64,000 bases of DNA from CAG-103 sp905215475 (GCA_905215475.1 CAJMPW010000002.1:124001-188000); one strand, 5' to 3'. Positions 1 through 8,874 are shown, numbered from the stretch's first letter. The notes: a model not told the origin generated them from the sequence alone. A program made the numbers and translations.

Positions 1-1
1 A

Positions 2-685
2 CTCTCGGACGGTGCGGTGACGCTCAACATGAGCGGCGTGGCCGACCGCGTGGACGGCTGGCTGCACGACGGCAAGCTCTACCTGCGCGTGGTCGACTAC
101 AAGACCGGGCGCAAGGCGTTCTCGCTCTCGGACGTGTGGTATGGCATGGGGCTGCAGATGCTGCTGTACCTGTTCGCACTTGAGCGCTCGGGTCCGGAGC
201 GCTACGGTCACGAGATCGTGCCGGCAGGCGTGCTCTATGTCCCGGCACGCGATGTGCTCATCCCGGCCGACCGCCGGCTCTCGCCGGAGGAAGCGGCAAA
301 AGAGCGCGCCGGCGCGGTGCGCCGCTCCGGGCTGCTGCTCGACGACAGCGCCGTGCTGCACGCGATGGAGCACAGCGACACGCCGCAGTACCTGCCGCTC
401 TCGTCCCGGCGCAAGGCGGACGCCCTTGCCAGCGCAGAGCAGCTCGGTCTGCTTGCGCGGCACATCGAGACGACGCTGATTGATCTGGCGCACGAGCTGC
501 GCGACGGCAGCATCACGGCAGACCCCTATTTCCGCTCCGGTCAGGACACCGCCTGCACGCACTGCGACTATCTGAGCGTCTGCCACTTTACGCCCGGCGT
601 GGAGGGCGACTGCCACCGCGTGCTGACAAAGCTCCCCGCCGACAAGATCTGGAGCAGCCTGAAAGGAGGCGAGATGCATGGCTGA
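2..685 (+). CDS. addB: AddB, ATP-dependent helicase/nuclease subunit B (C-terminal part)
   Basis: The reading frame is already open at the window edge, so the 5' end of this gene is missing and the ATG at base 30 is internal. What is visible is the RecB-like PD-(D/E)XK nuclease domain of AddB: the motif VVDYKTG near the start, then the cysteine cluster CTHCDYLSVC near the end, which in this family holds a [4Fe-4S] cluster. AddB works with AddA to resect double-strand breaks and load recombinase, the Gram-positive counterpart of RecBCD. The last codons overlap the addA start by 8 bases, so the two are translationally coupled. Family assignment is secure from the motifs and the addA neighbour. 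Confidence 0.93.
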   Translation, partial: LSDGAVTLNMSGVADRVDGWLHDGKLYLRVVDYKTGRKAFSLSDVWYGMGLQMLLYLFALERSGPERYGHEIVPAGVLYVPARDVLIPADRRLSPEEAAKERAGAVRRSGLLLDDSAVLHAMEHSDTPQYLPLSSRRKADALASAEQLGLLARHIETTLIDLAHELRDGSITADPYFRSGQDTACTHCDYLSVCHFTPGVEGDCHRVLTKLPADKIWSSLKGGEMHG

Positions 686-3600
686 ACTGAACTTCACACC
701 CGAACAGCGCGCTGCGATCGACACACGCGGCAGCACCGTGCTCGTGTCCGCGGCGGCGGGCAGCGGCAAGACCCGCGTGCTCACCGAACGCCTCATGGCC
801 TACCTCACGGACGCGGAGACACCGGTCGACATCGACCGCTTCCTCGTCATCACCTACACGCGCGCGGCCGCAGCCGAGCTGCGCAGCCGCATCCTCGACG
901 GGATCTATGCGCGCATTGCCTCCGACCCCGAAAACCGCAGCCTGCGGCGGCAGGTCGCGCTGTGCGCCCACGCCGAGATCGGCACGATCCACAGCTTCTG
1001 CGCAGACTTCCTGCGCGCCAACTGCGCGGCGCTTGCGCTCGCGCCGGACTTTCAGGTCGCCGATACCGAACGCTGCATCGCCCTGCGCACAACGGCGCTG
1101 GAGCACACGCTCGAGCGCGCCTATGCCCGCATGGATGCCGACGCCGGCTTCCGGCTGCTGGCCGATACCGTCGGCGGCGGACGCGACGATGCGCGCCTGA
1201 GTGCGCTTGTGCTCTCGCTTTATGACAAGATGCAATGCCACGCGCGCCCCGAGCTGTGGGCGCAGCGGCAGGTGGAGCTGCTCGCGCTCAACGGCGTGAC
1301 CGACGTCGGCAGCACCCCGTGGGGTCAGGCGCTGCTGGCGCGCGTGCGGGAGAGCGCGGCGCACTGGTGCGGCGTGCTTGAGGCGCAGCTCAAAGTCATG
1401 GCAGACGCGGGCATGGAATGGCTCATGGGCATCTACGGCGGCAGCATCTCGGCCACGGTCGACGGTCTGCACACGCTCGCGGATGCCTGTGACCGGAGCT
1501 GGGACGAGGCGATCGCGGCGCTGCAGAGCGTGCCGTTCCCGCGTCTCGGCAGCGTGCGCAACGCGCCCGATCCGGACACGCGCGAGCACGTCAAGGCGCA
1601 GCGTGACGCGGCGAAAAAAGCCGTGCAGACGCTGCAAAAGCAGATGACCACGGACTCGGCACAAGCGTTGGCCGATCTGCACGCGACCGCGCCCGCCATG
1701 CAGGCGCTGCTGGCGCTGACGCTCGACTTCGGCGCGGCCTATGCCGCCGAAAAACGGCGGCGCAGCCTTGTGGACTTCTCCGATCTCGAGCACATGGCGG
1801 CGCAGCTGCTCACGGACGAGGACGGCGCGCCGACCGAGCTTGCACACCAGCTCTCGGGGCGCTACACGGAGATCATGGTCGACGAATATCAGGACGTGTC
1901 GGAGGTGCAGGATCTCATCTTCCGCGCCGTGTCGCGCGGCGGCAGCAACCTCTTTTTCGTCGGCGACGTCAAGCAGTCGATCTACCGCTTCCGTCTCGCC
2001 GACCCGACGATCTTCCTCGACAAATACGCGCGCTTTGCCGACTACCGTGACGCCCTGCCCGGTCAGCCGCGGCGCATCCTCCTGCGGGAGAATTTTCGTT
2101 CGCGCCGCGCGGTGCTCGCGGGCGCGAACCACGTGTTTTCCAACATCATGTCGCGCGCGCTCGGTGAGCTGGACTATGACGATGCGGCGCGGCTGCACGC
2201 CGGGGCAAGCTACCCCGGCGACGATGTGCTGCCGGAGCTTGCCGTGCTCGAGCTGCCGGACGCGGACGACAATGCGCCCACGCCGGAAAAGTCCGCGCTG
2301 GAGGCAGACTATGTCGCGCAGCGCATCCGGGCGCTCATCGACGGCGGCGCATCCGTGTGGGAAAACGGCGCTGCGCGCCCCGCGCACTACGGCGATGTGG
2401 CCATTCTGCTGCGCAGTGCCAACAGCATCGGTCCGGTGTACCGCGCGGCGCTCACGGCGCAGGGCATCCCCGTGTCGTCGGAGACGAGCGGCGGCTTTTA
2501 TACCTCCGAGGAGGTGTCGGTGCTGCGCTCGCTGCTGGCGGTGATCGACAACCCGCACCAGGATGTGCCGCTGATCGCGGTGCTGCGCTCGCCGCTGTTC
2601 GGTCTGACGGCGGACGATCTGGCCGCCGTGCGCACGTGCGACCGCACGCACGACTTTTACACCGCCGTCACGCTCGCCGCCGAGACGCGCGGCGACTGCC
2701 GGGACTTTCTCGACCTGCTCGCGCGCTACCGCGCGCTGTCGATCGAGCTGCCGCTGGGGGATTTTCTGTGGCACATCATCGACGACCGCGCGATCATGGC
2801 GCTCACGAGTGCGATGCCGGACGGCGAGCTGCGGCGGCGCAACGTGCTGCTGCTGCTCGACCTGGCGCAGCAGTTTGAGAGCACCGGCGCACGCGGGCTG
2901 CACCGCTTCCTGCTCTGGATGCAGCGGCAGGAGGACGAGGGCGAAGCGCCCGCCAGCCCCGCCGAGGAGCGCCGCAGCGTGCGCATCCTGAGCATCCACA
3001 AATCCAAGGGGCTGGAGTTCCCGTTCGTGTTTTTGTGCGACACGGCGCGCCTGTTCAACAAATCCGACGCACGCGAGAGCGTGCTCGTGCACCCGGTGCT
3101 CGGTCTCGGGCCGAAGTGCACGGATCAGGCAAACGGCGTGGAGTATCCGACGGTCGCGCGGCAGGCCATCGCAGCGCAGATGCTGACCGAAACGCTCTCG
3201 GAGGAAATGCGTCTGCTGTACGTGGCCATGACGCGCGCGAAGGAGCGCATGATCATCACGGGCACCGTGCGCGACATCGACAAGACCGTCAGCAGACTGG
3301 CTGCCACGGCCACCGCGCCGCTCGCGCCGGAGGTGCTGCGCAGCCTGGGCAGCCCGCTTCTCTGGCTGTTGCAGAGCGCATTGCTCGACCGGGACGAGCG
3401 CTTCCTGCGCCGAAACTACGTCCACCTGCACCCGGACGGTGCGGCGGACACCCAGCCGGAAGCCGCCGCTGCCGCTGCGCCGGCAGAGGCTGACCCCGCG
3501 CTGCTGGCACAGCTTGCGCGCACGCTCACGTTCCGCTATGCGCACGCGCAGGCGACCGAGCTGCCGTCCAAGGTGACGGCGACAGAGCTCAAGCGCCTCG

Positions 3601-4238
3601 AGCCGGAGACCGCGCCGGGCGAGGACGCCGGTGCGCCGCTGCTCCGGGATGCGCCGCGAGCGCCGGTCTTTCGCCGGCCGGATTTCTCGATGCGGGAGCG
3701 CAAGCTCACCGCAGCCGAGCGCGGCACGGCCACGCACCGCACGCTGCAATATCTGCGCTTTGCCGATGCGCAGACGCCCGAGGGCATCGCCGCGCAGGTG
3801 CAGGCGCTCGCTGCGCGCGGTCTGCTCACGGCGCGTGAGGCGCAGGCGGTGAACACGGCCTCGCTCCTGCAGCTGATGCGCACACCGCTCGGCGCGGCGC
3901 TTGCGGCGGCAGAGGCTGCGGGCACGCTGCGGCGGGAGTTTCGCTTCTCGCTCCTGTGCCCGGCGGAGACGTTCTTCCCCGGCGCGGGTGAGGAGCAGGT
4001 GCTGCTGCAGGGCGTGGTGGACGCGTGGTTCGAGACACCGGACGGTCTCGTCATCGTGGACTACAAGACCGACCGCATCCGCCCGGATGCCGTGCCGGAG
4101 CGCACGGCGTACTATGCCGCGCAGCTGCGCGCTTATGCCGGGGCGATGGCGCGCATCACCGGCCGTCCGGTCTGCCGGAGGACGCTGTATTTCCTGCACT
4201 GCGGCTGCAGCTCCGACGTTCCGGAGACGGACGCATAA
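678..4238 (+). CDS. addA: AddA, ATP-dependent helicase/nuclease subunit A
   Basis: An 1186-residue protein of the usual AddA length. A UvrD/Rep superfamily I helicase core comes first: Walker A SAAAGSGKT at residues 24-32 and a Walker B/motif II segment VDEYQDVSEVQD near residue 400. A C-terminal RecB-type nuclease domain follows, with the conserved His in GTATHRTLQ and the catalytic VDYKTD near residue 1128. It unwinds and degrades DNA ends with AddB until a Chi-like site is met. The start at 678 is supported by the AAAGGAGG site just upstream inside addB. There is no gap between the genes, so addB-addA is an operon. Nothing is missing or unusual. Confidence 0.97.
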   Translation: MAELNFTPEQRAAIDTRGSTVLVSAAAGSGKTRVLTERLMAYLTDAETPVDIDRFLVITYTRAAAAELRSRILDGIYARIASDPENRSLRRQVALCAHAEIGTIHSFCADFLRANCAALALAPDFQVADTERCIALRTTALEHTLERAYARMDADAGFRLLADTVGGGRDDARLSALVLSLYDKMQCHARPELWAQRQVELLALNGVTDVGSTPWGQALLARVRESAAHWCGVLEAQLKVMADAGMEWLMGIYGGSISATVDGLHTLADACDRSWDEAIAALQSVPFPRLGSVRNAPDPDTREHVKAQRDAAKKAVQTLQKQMTTDSAQALADLHATAPAMQALLALTLDFGAAYAAEKRRRSLVDFSDLEHMAAQLLTDEDGAPTELAHQLSGRYTEIMVDEYQDVSEVQDLIFRAVSRGGSNLFFVGDVKQSIYRFRLADPTIFLDKYARFADYRDALPGQPRRILLRENFRSRRAVLAGANHVFSNIMSRALGELDYDDAARLHAGASYPGDDVLPELAVLELPDADDNAPTPEKSALEADYVAQRIRALIDGGASVWENGAARPAHYGDVAILLRSANSIGPVYRAALTAQGIPVSSETSGGFYTSEEVSVLRSLLAVIDNPHQDVPLIAVLRSPLFGLTADDLAAVRTCDRTHDFYTAVTLAAETRGDCRDFLDLLARYRALSIELPLGDFLWHIIDDRAIMALTSAMPDGELRRRNVLLLLDLAQQFESTGARGLHRFLLWMQRQEDEGEAPASPAEERRSVRILSIHKSKGLEFPFVFLCDTARLFNKSDARESVLVHPVLGLGPKCTDQANGVEYPTVARQAIAAQMLTETLSEEMRLLYVAMTRAKERMIITGTVRDIDKTVSRLAATATAPLAPEVLRSLGSPLLWLLQSALLDRDERFLRRNYVHLHPDGAADTQPEAAAAAAPAEADPALLAQLARTLTFRYAHAQATELPSKVTATELKRLEPETAPGEDAGAPLLRDAPRAPVFRRPDFSMRERKLTAAERGTATHRTLQYLRFADAQTPEGIAAQVQALAARGLLTAREAQAVNTASLLQLMRTPLGAALAAAEAAGTLRREFRFSLLCPAETFFPGAGEEQVLLQGVVDAWFETPDGLVIVDYKTDRIRPDAVPERTAYYAAQLRAYAGAMARITGRPVCRRTLYFLHCGCSSDVPETDA

Positions 4239-4255
4239 AAAAATTACAAAAACGC

Positions 4256-4284
4256 TTGCTTTTCTGTCATCGGCATGGTAGAAT
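4256..4284 (+). promoter_or_regulatory. Promoter for rpmE
   Basis: TTGCTT, 17-base spacer, TAGAAT. It lies just after addA and about 70 bases before rpmE, so L31 has its own sigma-A-type promoter. Confidence 0.6.
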
Positions 4285-4350
4285 TCAGGTTGCGTCTTGT
4301 AACCATGGACCAGCCCGTGCTCAAGACAGCTTATTATGAGGTGAATGACT

Positions 4351-4551
4351 ATGAAAGACGGTATCCATCCGAATTACCAGCCGACCACGATCCGCTGCGC
4401 CTGCGGCGCCGTGTACGAGACCCGCTCCACGAAGCAGAACATCTCCATCGAGATCTGCTCCAAGTGCCACCCCTTCTACACCGGCAAGCAGAAGCTCGTT
4501 GACACCAGCGGCCGCGTTGATAAGTTCAACAAGAAGTACGGCATCAAGTAA
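4351..4551 (+). CDS. rpmE: Large ribosomal subunit protein bL31 (zinc-binding type)
   Basis: A 66-residue protein with the bL31 signature MKDGIHPNYQ at its start. All four zinc ligands are present (C16, C18, C36, C39), so this is the C+ form and not the zinc-independent paralogue that replaces it under zinc starvation. The ATG at 4351 is chosen over the in-frame ATG at 4345 because the GAGGTG site ends at 4343, leaving a normal spacer only for 4351. It is a monocistronic gene between its own promoter and a strong terminator. Confidence 0.97.
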   Translation: MKDGIHPNYQPTTIRCACGAVYETRSTKQNISIEICSKCHPFYTGKQKLVDTSGRVDKFNKKYGIK

Positions 4552-4577
4552 GATCGGCTCTGCGTTCCTGCGAAATC

Positions 4578-4606
4578 AGCCCGCGTGCACTGCACGCGGG
4601 CTTTTT
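4578..4606 (+). terminator. Intrinsic terminator of rpmE
   Basis: A near-perfect GC-rich inverted repeat (AGCCCGCGTGCA and its complement) directly followed by TTTTT, 26 bases after the rpmE stop. Confidence 0.85.
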
Positions 4607-4700
4607 CGCGCCCTGCAGCATTTGTGACGTCATAAAGCCTCGTCTCCGCCCGTACCCGCGGTCGAGCCTCCGCAGCCAGACAATCAAAAAATTCCGTAAC

Positions 4701-4964
4701 GTCACAAAACCCCGCTGCCGAAGCAGCGGGGGGGGTACAGCTTGTCCAAAAACCTCGTAGAGTTTCGCCGCCGAAGCGGCGAAAGAAAGTCCAATCATTT
4801 TCTTCGGCGACATGTGCGGCGAAGAAAATACTTCTCGGCCTGCAAACGTGCGAGCTGTCCGTCTCCGCGGACAGCGAGTGCGATGCAGTCAGGCCGCAAA
4901 CCCCTTTGTCAAAAAAGTAATACTTTTTTGACTGTCACAAAACCCCGCTGCCGAAGCAGCGGGG
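4701..4964. repeat. 31-base direct repeats flanking intergenic element copy A
   Basis: The same 31-base sequence, beginning GTCACAAAACCCCGC and containing a CCCCGCTGC/GCAGCGGGG hairpin, occurs at 4701-4731 and 4934-4964, one on each side of repeat copy A. Only the right copy is followed by a T-run. This could be a duplicated target (a terminator) or the result of recombination. Confidence 0.8.
4743..4934 (+). repeat. Intergenic multi-hairpin repeat, copy A
   Basis: About 190 bases built of four stem-loops. They are a TTTCGCCGC/GCGGCGAAA hairpin, an ATTTTCTTCG/CGAAGAAAAT hairpin, a long GC-rich hairpin closed by GCCTG/CAGGC with GCTGTCCG/CGGACAGC inside, and a terminal GTCAAAAAAGTA/TACTTTTTTGAC hairpin. 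Relatives occur at 15963-16151, 32373-32565 and 33384-33572. It fills most of the 445-base gap between rpmE and the next gene. Short open frames inside it are artefacts of the stems. Confidence 0.85.
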
Positions 4965-4969
4965 TTTTT
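4943..4969. terminator. Bidirectional terminator with UUCG-type loop
   Basis: CCCCGCTGC-CGAA-GCAGCGGGG followed by TTTTT on the plus strand. Read leftward it has a TTCG tetraloop and a TTTTG tail, 33 bases after the stop of the minus-strand dehydratase operon, which it most probably terminates. Confidence 0.75.
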
Positions 4970-4996
4970 GCTGATTTGTGGTTGCTCTGCGGGCGC

Positions 4997-5176
4997 TCAG
5001 ACGATGCGCTTATCACGCACCTGCGCGTCATAGTGCTTGTTCAGGAAGGGACGCAGCACATAGTAGATGAGCTTGTTCTCGAGGTTGAACATATAGATCG
5101 TGAAGGTCGCAACGAAGCCGATAAAGCCGACAAGGCCGACCTTGCCCATGATCTTTGCAGCGAGTTTCATATTCAT
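4997..5176 (-). CDS. Small single-pass membrane protein downstream of dehydratase genes
   Basis: A 59-residue open frame. It starts MNMKLAAKIMGK, continues with one clear hydrophobic segment (roughly residues 10-31, GKVGLVGFIGFVATFTIYMF) and ends in a basic tail HYDAQVRDKRIV. The ATG at 5176 has an AAAGGCAGG site upstream and lies 18 bases after the stop of the 540-residue-class dehydratase gene. It ends just before the operon terminator, so it is the third gene of that operon. I do not recognise the family. Position suggests a membrane anchor or accessory for the dehydratase, but that is inference. Confidence 0.65.
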   Translation of the reverse strand: MNMKLAAKIMGKVGLVGFIGFVATFTIYMFNLENKLIYYVLRPFLNKHYDAQVRDKRIV

Positions 5177-5194
5177 AGTCGGTACCTGCCTTTC

Positions 5195-6802
5195 TTAGTA
5201 CGCCGCGGAGTCGTCGAAGTCGACCAGCGTCGGGTCGAGCGGCTGCTCGTTGAGCACGATGGACATATACTCGTTGACGCACTTACGCATATCGCGGCGC
5301 GGCACGGTGCGGCAGTCCTCGAGGTCGTGCTCGATGAAGATGAAGTGGAAGCCAAGGTCGCGTGCCTGCTCCTCCATCATGGCGTGCACGCCGAGCATAC
5401 CCTTGCAGGCGATGTTGTCGTTCATGAGGACCATGTCGCAGTTGAAGTTCTTGGCCCACTCCCAGACGGAGTTGACGTTGTCCCAGCCGCCGACGGCCAT
5501 GTGACGCATAACGCCCTTTTCGCTGAACAGCGCCAGATCCATGAGCGCCTGATCGGGGTCGGTCGTGCTGATCATGTTGTGACCCATGGTGGAGTCCATG
5601 TTCAGGACGATGTTGATGCCCCAGCAGTTCTGCGTCCAGGTCGGGAAGTCGGTGTAGTACACGGCGGACGGTCCCCACAGGAACGCACGGTGACGCGTGG
5701 TGCCGCCGTACGGGACGTACTTATTCTTGTAGCACTTGCGCAGGATCTTCATGACCTTGCGGTCGTTCTTGGTGAAGTAGTCCTCCTGGCCGTTGGCGGA
5801 GGCCCAGGCATACAGACGGTACAGGGTCTCGCTGATGCCGGTCAGCGGGCAGTAGGGAGTCTTGAAGTAATCCCACTTCTCGAGCTCGAGACGGTTCTGC
5901 TCGTTCATGTGCTTGGCGCGCTTGAACAGGGCATCCCAGTCATACTCAACGCCGTATTCCTTTTCGACGAATTCGATGCAGTCGCGCAGGACCTGCGCGG
6001 AGTACGGGTGGGCAGCCGGCTCGTTGTGGATCATGGCCATGGTCGCCTGGAAGTCAGGCAGGCCGATGCGGCGGCGCTGGAACATGGAGGTCGCCTCGGA
6101 GGCGTTGCAGGGCATGTTCGTGGAGATCATGGCCTTGCCGAAGAGCGGGAAGTCGTCGTTGAGGGCAACGCCGGTCTCCGCCGCGCAGCGGGAGCAGACG
6201 TCCGCCGGCAGACCGAAGGACTCGGCTACGTCGATGTAGTACGGCTCGAGCTGCTGGTCAACATCGCAGATGATGAACTCCGGCAGCGTCTGCAGCGGGA
6301 TGGGGATCAGGTCTTTGAAGCCGGTCAGGAACAGCGGCGGCATGACCTCGTCCACAGGGATGATCTTATCGCTGTCCTTGCCGCCGATGCGCAGGTCGTG
6401 AGACAGCACAAGGGCGATCTTCTTGGTCAGGCTCTGCACGATGGCGTGCATATTCATGTGCGCGATCACGAGCTCGGGGCCGCGGTAGCCCTCAAACAGA
6501 CGGTCGATGAACATGAACGTGCCGAGGTAGGAGCCCATCCAGCGGTATTCCCAGAAGCCCTTCAGGCACGGGATCGGCGCGGAGGCGACCATGGCAGCCA
6601 TGGACATGACGTTTTTGAGCCATGCACGGTAGTCGACCATGGTGTCGTGCAGACCACGCCACTCACGGTACTTGGCGACGCCGGTCTTATCATAGTAACG
6701 GCTGCGGAGACCGCCGACACCGTTCTGAGCCTGCCAGAGGGGGTCGAATCTCTGCATCTTGGAGTCAATAAATTTCGTAACAGGGCAATTCATAGTTTTC
6801 AT
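5195..6802 (-). CDS. 2-hydroxyacyl-CoA dehydratase / benzoyl-CoA reductase family subunit (large)
   Basis: A protein of about 535 residues from the HgdA/HgdB/BcrB/FldB superfamily (PF06050-type). These oxygen-sensitive enzymes carry [4Fe-4S] clusters and dehydrate 2-hydroxyacyl-CoA esters by a ketyl-radical mechanism, or reduce aromatic CoA esters. Cysteines in conserved-looking contexts include STNMPCNASE, CSRCAAETG and DNIACKGMLG. ATGs at 6802 and 6793 share one AGGAGGGG site (3 and 12 bases away), so the first three residues are uncertain. A TTG at 6817 is too far upstream. It follows the partner subunit closely (stop at 6814) and precedes a small membrane protein. Substrate unknown; no activator ATPase gene is seen in the window. 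Confidence 0.8.
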   Translation of the reverse strand: MKTMNCPVTKFIDSKMQRFDPLWQAQNGVGGLRSRYYDKTGVAKYREWRGLHDTMVDYRAWLKNVMSMAAMVASAPIPCLKGFWEYRWMGSYLGTFMFIDRLFEGYRGPELVIAHMNMHAIVQSLTKKIALVLSHDLRIGGKDSDKIIPVDEVMPPLFLTGFKDLIPIPLQTLPEFIICDVDQQLEPYYIDVAESFGLPADVCSRCAAETGVALNDDFPLFGKAMISTNMPCNASEATSMFQRRRIGLPDFQATMAMIHNEPAAHPYSAQVLRDCIEFVEKEYGVEYDWDALFKRAKHMNEQNRLELEKWDYFKTPYCPLTGISETLYRLYAWASANGQEDYFTKNDRKVMKILRKCYKNKYVPYGGTTRHRAFLWGPSAVYYTDFPTWTQNCWGINIVLNMDSTMGHNMISTTDPDQALMDLALFSEKGVMRHMAVGGWDNVNSVWEWAKNFNCDMVLMNDNIACKGMLGVHAMMEEQARDLGFHFIFIEHDLEDCRTVPRRDMRKCVNEYMSIVLNEQPLDPTLVDFDDSAAY

Positions 6803-6813
6803 TCCCCTCCTGT

Positions 6814-7995
6814 TCAAGAATTGATTTTCTTGATTTCCAGGCTCTCAACGAAGGCCTGGAAACGGGTACGGAGCTGGCCGACAGAGCCGAGCGCGTATTC
6901 CTTCTCGATCGTGCAGCACGGCACGCCCATCTCCTCGGTCAGGATATGGGAGGCGAGCACCTTCTCATAGCTCCAGAACTCGCAGAACTTCATGTTCTCG
7001 TAGATCACGCCGTCGGCATGGAACTCGTCGACAAGGCGCTTGACCTCAGCATGGCGCTGGTCGATCTTCGCACCCTCCATGAAGCGGGCGCACTGGTTCC
7101 AGTGCAGGTAGTGGCGGACGATGGCGTCGAACGCGCTCTCGCCGTCGCGGATCTCGATGCGCTCGCGGCTCGGGAAGCTGCCGAAGCAGTAACGGTCGGC
7201 CACGACCATCGCGCCGCAGCCCTCGAGGAGCTTCGTGAACTCGGGATCGTCGATCTCGGAGCCGGCGACCACGATGCGCGCACGGAACGGGAACTCCGGC
7301 TCGGGCTTGCGCTTTTTGATCTCGGCAAGCGTCTCCTTCAGGTAGGGGAGGATCAGGTCATGCGGGCAGACCTGGCTCACGAGCTGGATGACATGGAACT
7401 CATAGCCGGTAATGGGCGGGTTGGGCAGCTTGCGGAAGTTGCCGATCTCGGTGATGACGTCGCACAGCTCGTTGAACTTCTCGATGGTCGCGCGCATGGC
7501 GGCATCGGAGGTGTCCACGCCGTAGCGCTCGGCGAGCTGGTCGACGACCTTGAGCTTGAGCTGGCCCTTATAGTAGTCATAGCTGGTCTTATCGCCCTTG
7601 AGCGGGGGATCGATCTGCGTGACGAAGAAGCGATCGTTCTTCACGGGATTGATGAGGAAGAAGTGCTCTTCCATACGCTCCATGGACGCGCAGCACTCGG
7701 CGCCGAAGAGCGCATTGAGGTAGTTGTAGCCGCCCTCAATGGCACGCTCGAGAATGGAGCGGACATACGGGCAGACACGGCTGGTCATGTAGTAGGTCGC
7801 AACGTCGGTGGACTCGCAGCGCGGCGCGCGCAGGCGGCTCGAGAAGCAGCCCGGCAGGTTGAGCAGAACCTCGGGGATGTAATAGCAGTTGTACCCGAGG
7901 GCGATTTTCCCGTCATTGACCGCCTGCGTGACGAGCTCGTTCTGCGCATCCTGCAGGAGATTTTCGAAGAAAATCAGATGTTTCAGGTCTTTCAT
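6814..7995 (-). CDS. 2-hydroxyacyl-CoA dehydratase family subunit (small)
   Basis: A 393-residue subunit of the same PF06050-type superfamily. Cysteine-bearing segments are GYNCYYIPEVLL, SRVCPYVRSIL and ECCASMER. The family-typical C-terminal stretch GSVGQLRTRFQAFVE is present. Together with the following gene it should form the heterodimer that carries the catalytic [4Fe-4S] clusters. I start it at the ATG at 7995, which has a GAAGGGAC site; the open frame continues upstream to 8082 through the leader without start signals. First gene of the operon, read from a promoter at 8153-8181 through a leader of about 150 bases. The acyl-CoA substrate (amino acid-derived 2-hydroxyacid or other) cannot be told from sequence. 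Confidence 0.82.
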   Translation of the reverse strand: MKDLKHLIFFENLLQDAQNELVTQAVNDGKIALGYNCYYIPEVLLNLPGCFSSRLRAPRCESTDVATYYMTSRVCPYVRSILERAIEGGYNYLNALFGAECCASMERMEEHFFLINPVKNDRFFVTQIDPPLKGDKTSYDYYKGQLKLKVVDQLAERYGVDTSDAAMRATIEKFNELCDVITEIGNFRKLPNPPITGYEFHVIQLVSQVCPHDLILPYLKETLAEIKKRKPEPEFPFRARIVVAGSEIDDPEFTKLLEGCGAMVVADRYCFGSFPSRERIEIRDGESAFDAIVRHYLHWNQCARFMEGAKIDQRHAEVKRLVDEFHADGVIYENMKFCEFWSYEKVLASHILTEEMGVPCCTIEKEYALGSVGQLRTRFQAFVESLEIKKINS

Positions 7996-8152
7996 ATTGT
8001 CCCTTCTTTCAAAATAATTCCCATTGCAGCTATGTAAAAAGACGTCGGAATGCGGATACATCCCGCTGCCTTCGACATACAAAAATGCGGTCGCGGCACA
8101 CCCCCGCCGCCGGCAAAACAGGAAAATCCCGCTCTACCCCACAGTCATTACA

Positions 8153-8181
8153 AAAATATCATGTGTTCCATGCGGTGTCAA
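8153..8181 (-). promoter_or_regulatory. Promoter of the dehydratase operon
   Basis: On the minus strand TTGACA, 17-base spacer, TATTTT. The predicted transcript has a leader of roughly 150 bases before the first gene; I found no recognisable riboswitch in it. Confidence 0.6.
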
Positions 8182-8255
8182 CCGCTTACGCGCTAATTCT
8201 TTCACAAATCCGGACAAGAGGGTGCGTTTCGGCACAGTTTTTTGCACGCCGCCGC

Positions 8256-8831
8256 TCACTCCCGTCCTGCGGGACGCAGCACGCGCAGATACGCCTCGCT
8301 CTGGCGCACAAAGGCGGCCGCGTCAAAGTTATCGTTGCGCAGCGCCTCCTGCACGATCATCCCGTCGGACGCCAGCAGAATCAGCTGCGTCAGGTAATCG
8401 GCGGAGACGGCGTCGGTGCGCTCGGCGATCTTCTCGGCGATGAGCCGCTCGAAGGCGGCATAGCGCTCGATGAGCCTGGCGCGCAGCACCTCGTCGCCGA
8501 GCATGGCGGCGTGGATCAGGTGCAGGCGCATCCCGGCGGAGGCGGTGTTGCGCTCGACCACGTACTTGACCAGGCGGTGCACAGACGTGTCCTTGTCCTT
8601 GTTCTCCGTCCACGCGATCAGGTCGTCCCACTGGCGGTCGAGATAGCGGTTGGTGATGCCGAAGAGGATATCCGTTTTATTTTTATAATGGTAGTACAGC
8701 GTACCCTTGGACACGCCCGCCGCCGCAGCAATCTCGGCCAGCGAGATGTCGGCAAACGTCTGCGTATCGAGCAGGCCGGTCGCGGCGTCGAGGATCTTCT
8801 CTTTGACATTGTCGTTGCGCGGAGCGGCCAT
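8256..8831 (-). CDS. TetR/AcrR family transcriptional regulator
   Basis: 191 residues with the typical N-terminal helix-turn-helix (ISLAEIAAAAGVSKGTLYYHYKNKTDIL, about residues 29-57) and an unrelated C-terminal ligand/dimer domain. The ATG at 8831 has an AGAGGA site. It is divergent from the flavoprotein/kinase operon beginning at 9030, and a perfect inverted repeat (8986-9005) sits just after that operon's predicted transcription start, the expected arrangement for a TetR-type repressor. Own promoter at 8875-8903. The inducer is unknown, probably a substrate or intermediate of the divergent operon. Confidence 0.9.
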   Translation of the reverse strand: MAAPRNDNVKEKILDAATGLLDTQTFADISLAEIAAAAGVSKGTLYYHYKNKTDILFGITNRYLDRQWDDLIAWTENKDKDTSVHRLVKYVVERNTASAGMRLHLIHAAMLGDEVLRARLIERYAAFERLIAEKIAERTDAVSADYLTQLILLASDGMIVQEALRNDNFDAAAFVRQSEAYLRVLRPAGRE

Positions 8832-8874
8832 ATCGCGTTCCTCTTTTCTGCGTTTGTGTAATCATGTGAATTTA

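Noticed and set aside
588..4199. Long open frame of about 1200 codons on the minus strand opposite addA
   Set aside because: Arginine- and histidine-rich composition typical of the antisense of GC-rich genes, no family motifs and no ribosome site; addA is unambiguous on the other strand.
4544..4813. Short frames starting MSPKKMIGLSFAA and MCGEENTSQAASV recurring at 4.8, 16.1 and 33.4 kb
   Set aside because: They lie entirely inside the hairpin repeat family and change frame and length between copies, so the repetition reflects the DNA element and not a protein family.
7996..8082. N-terminal extension of the small dehydratase subunit
   Set aside because: Runs through the predicted leader with no start signal; the ATG at 7995 has a clear ribosome site.
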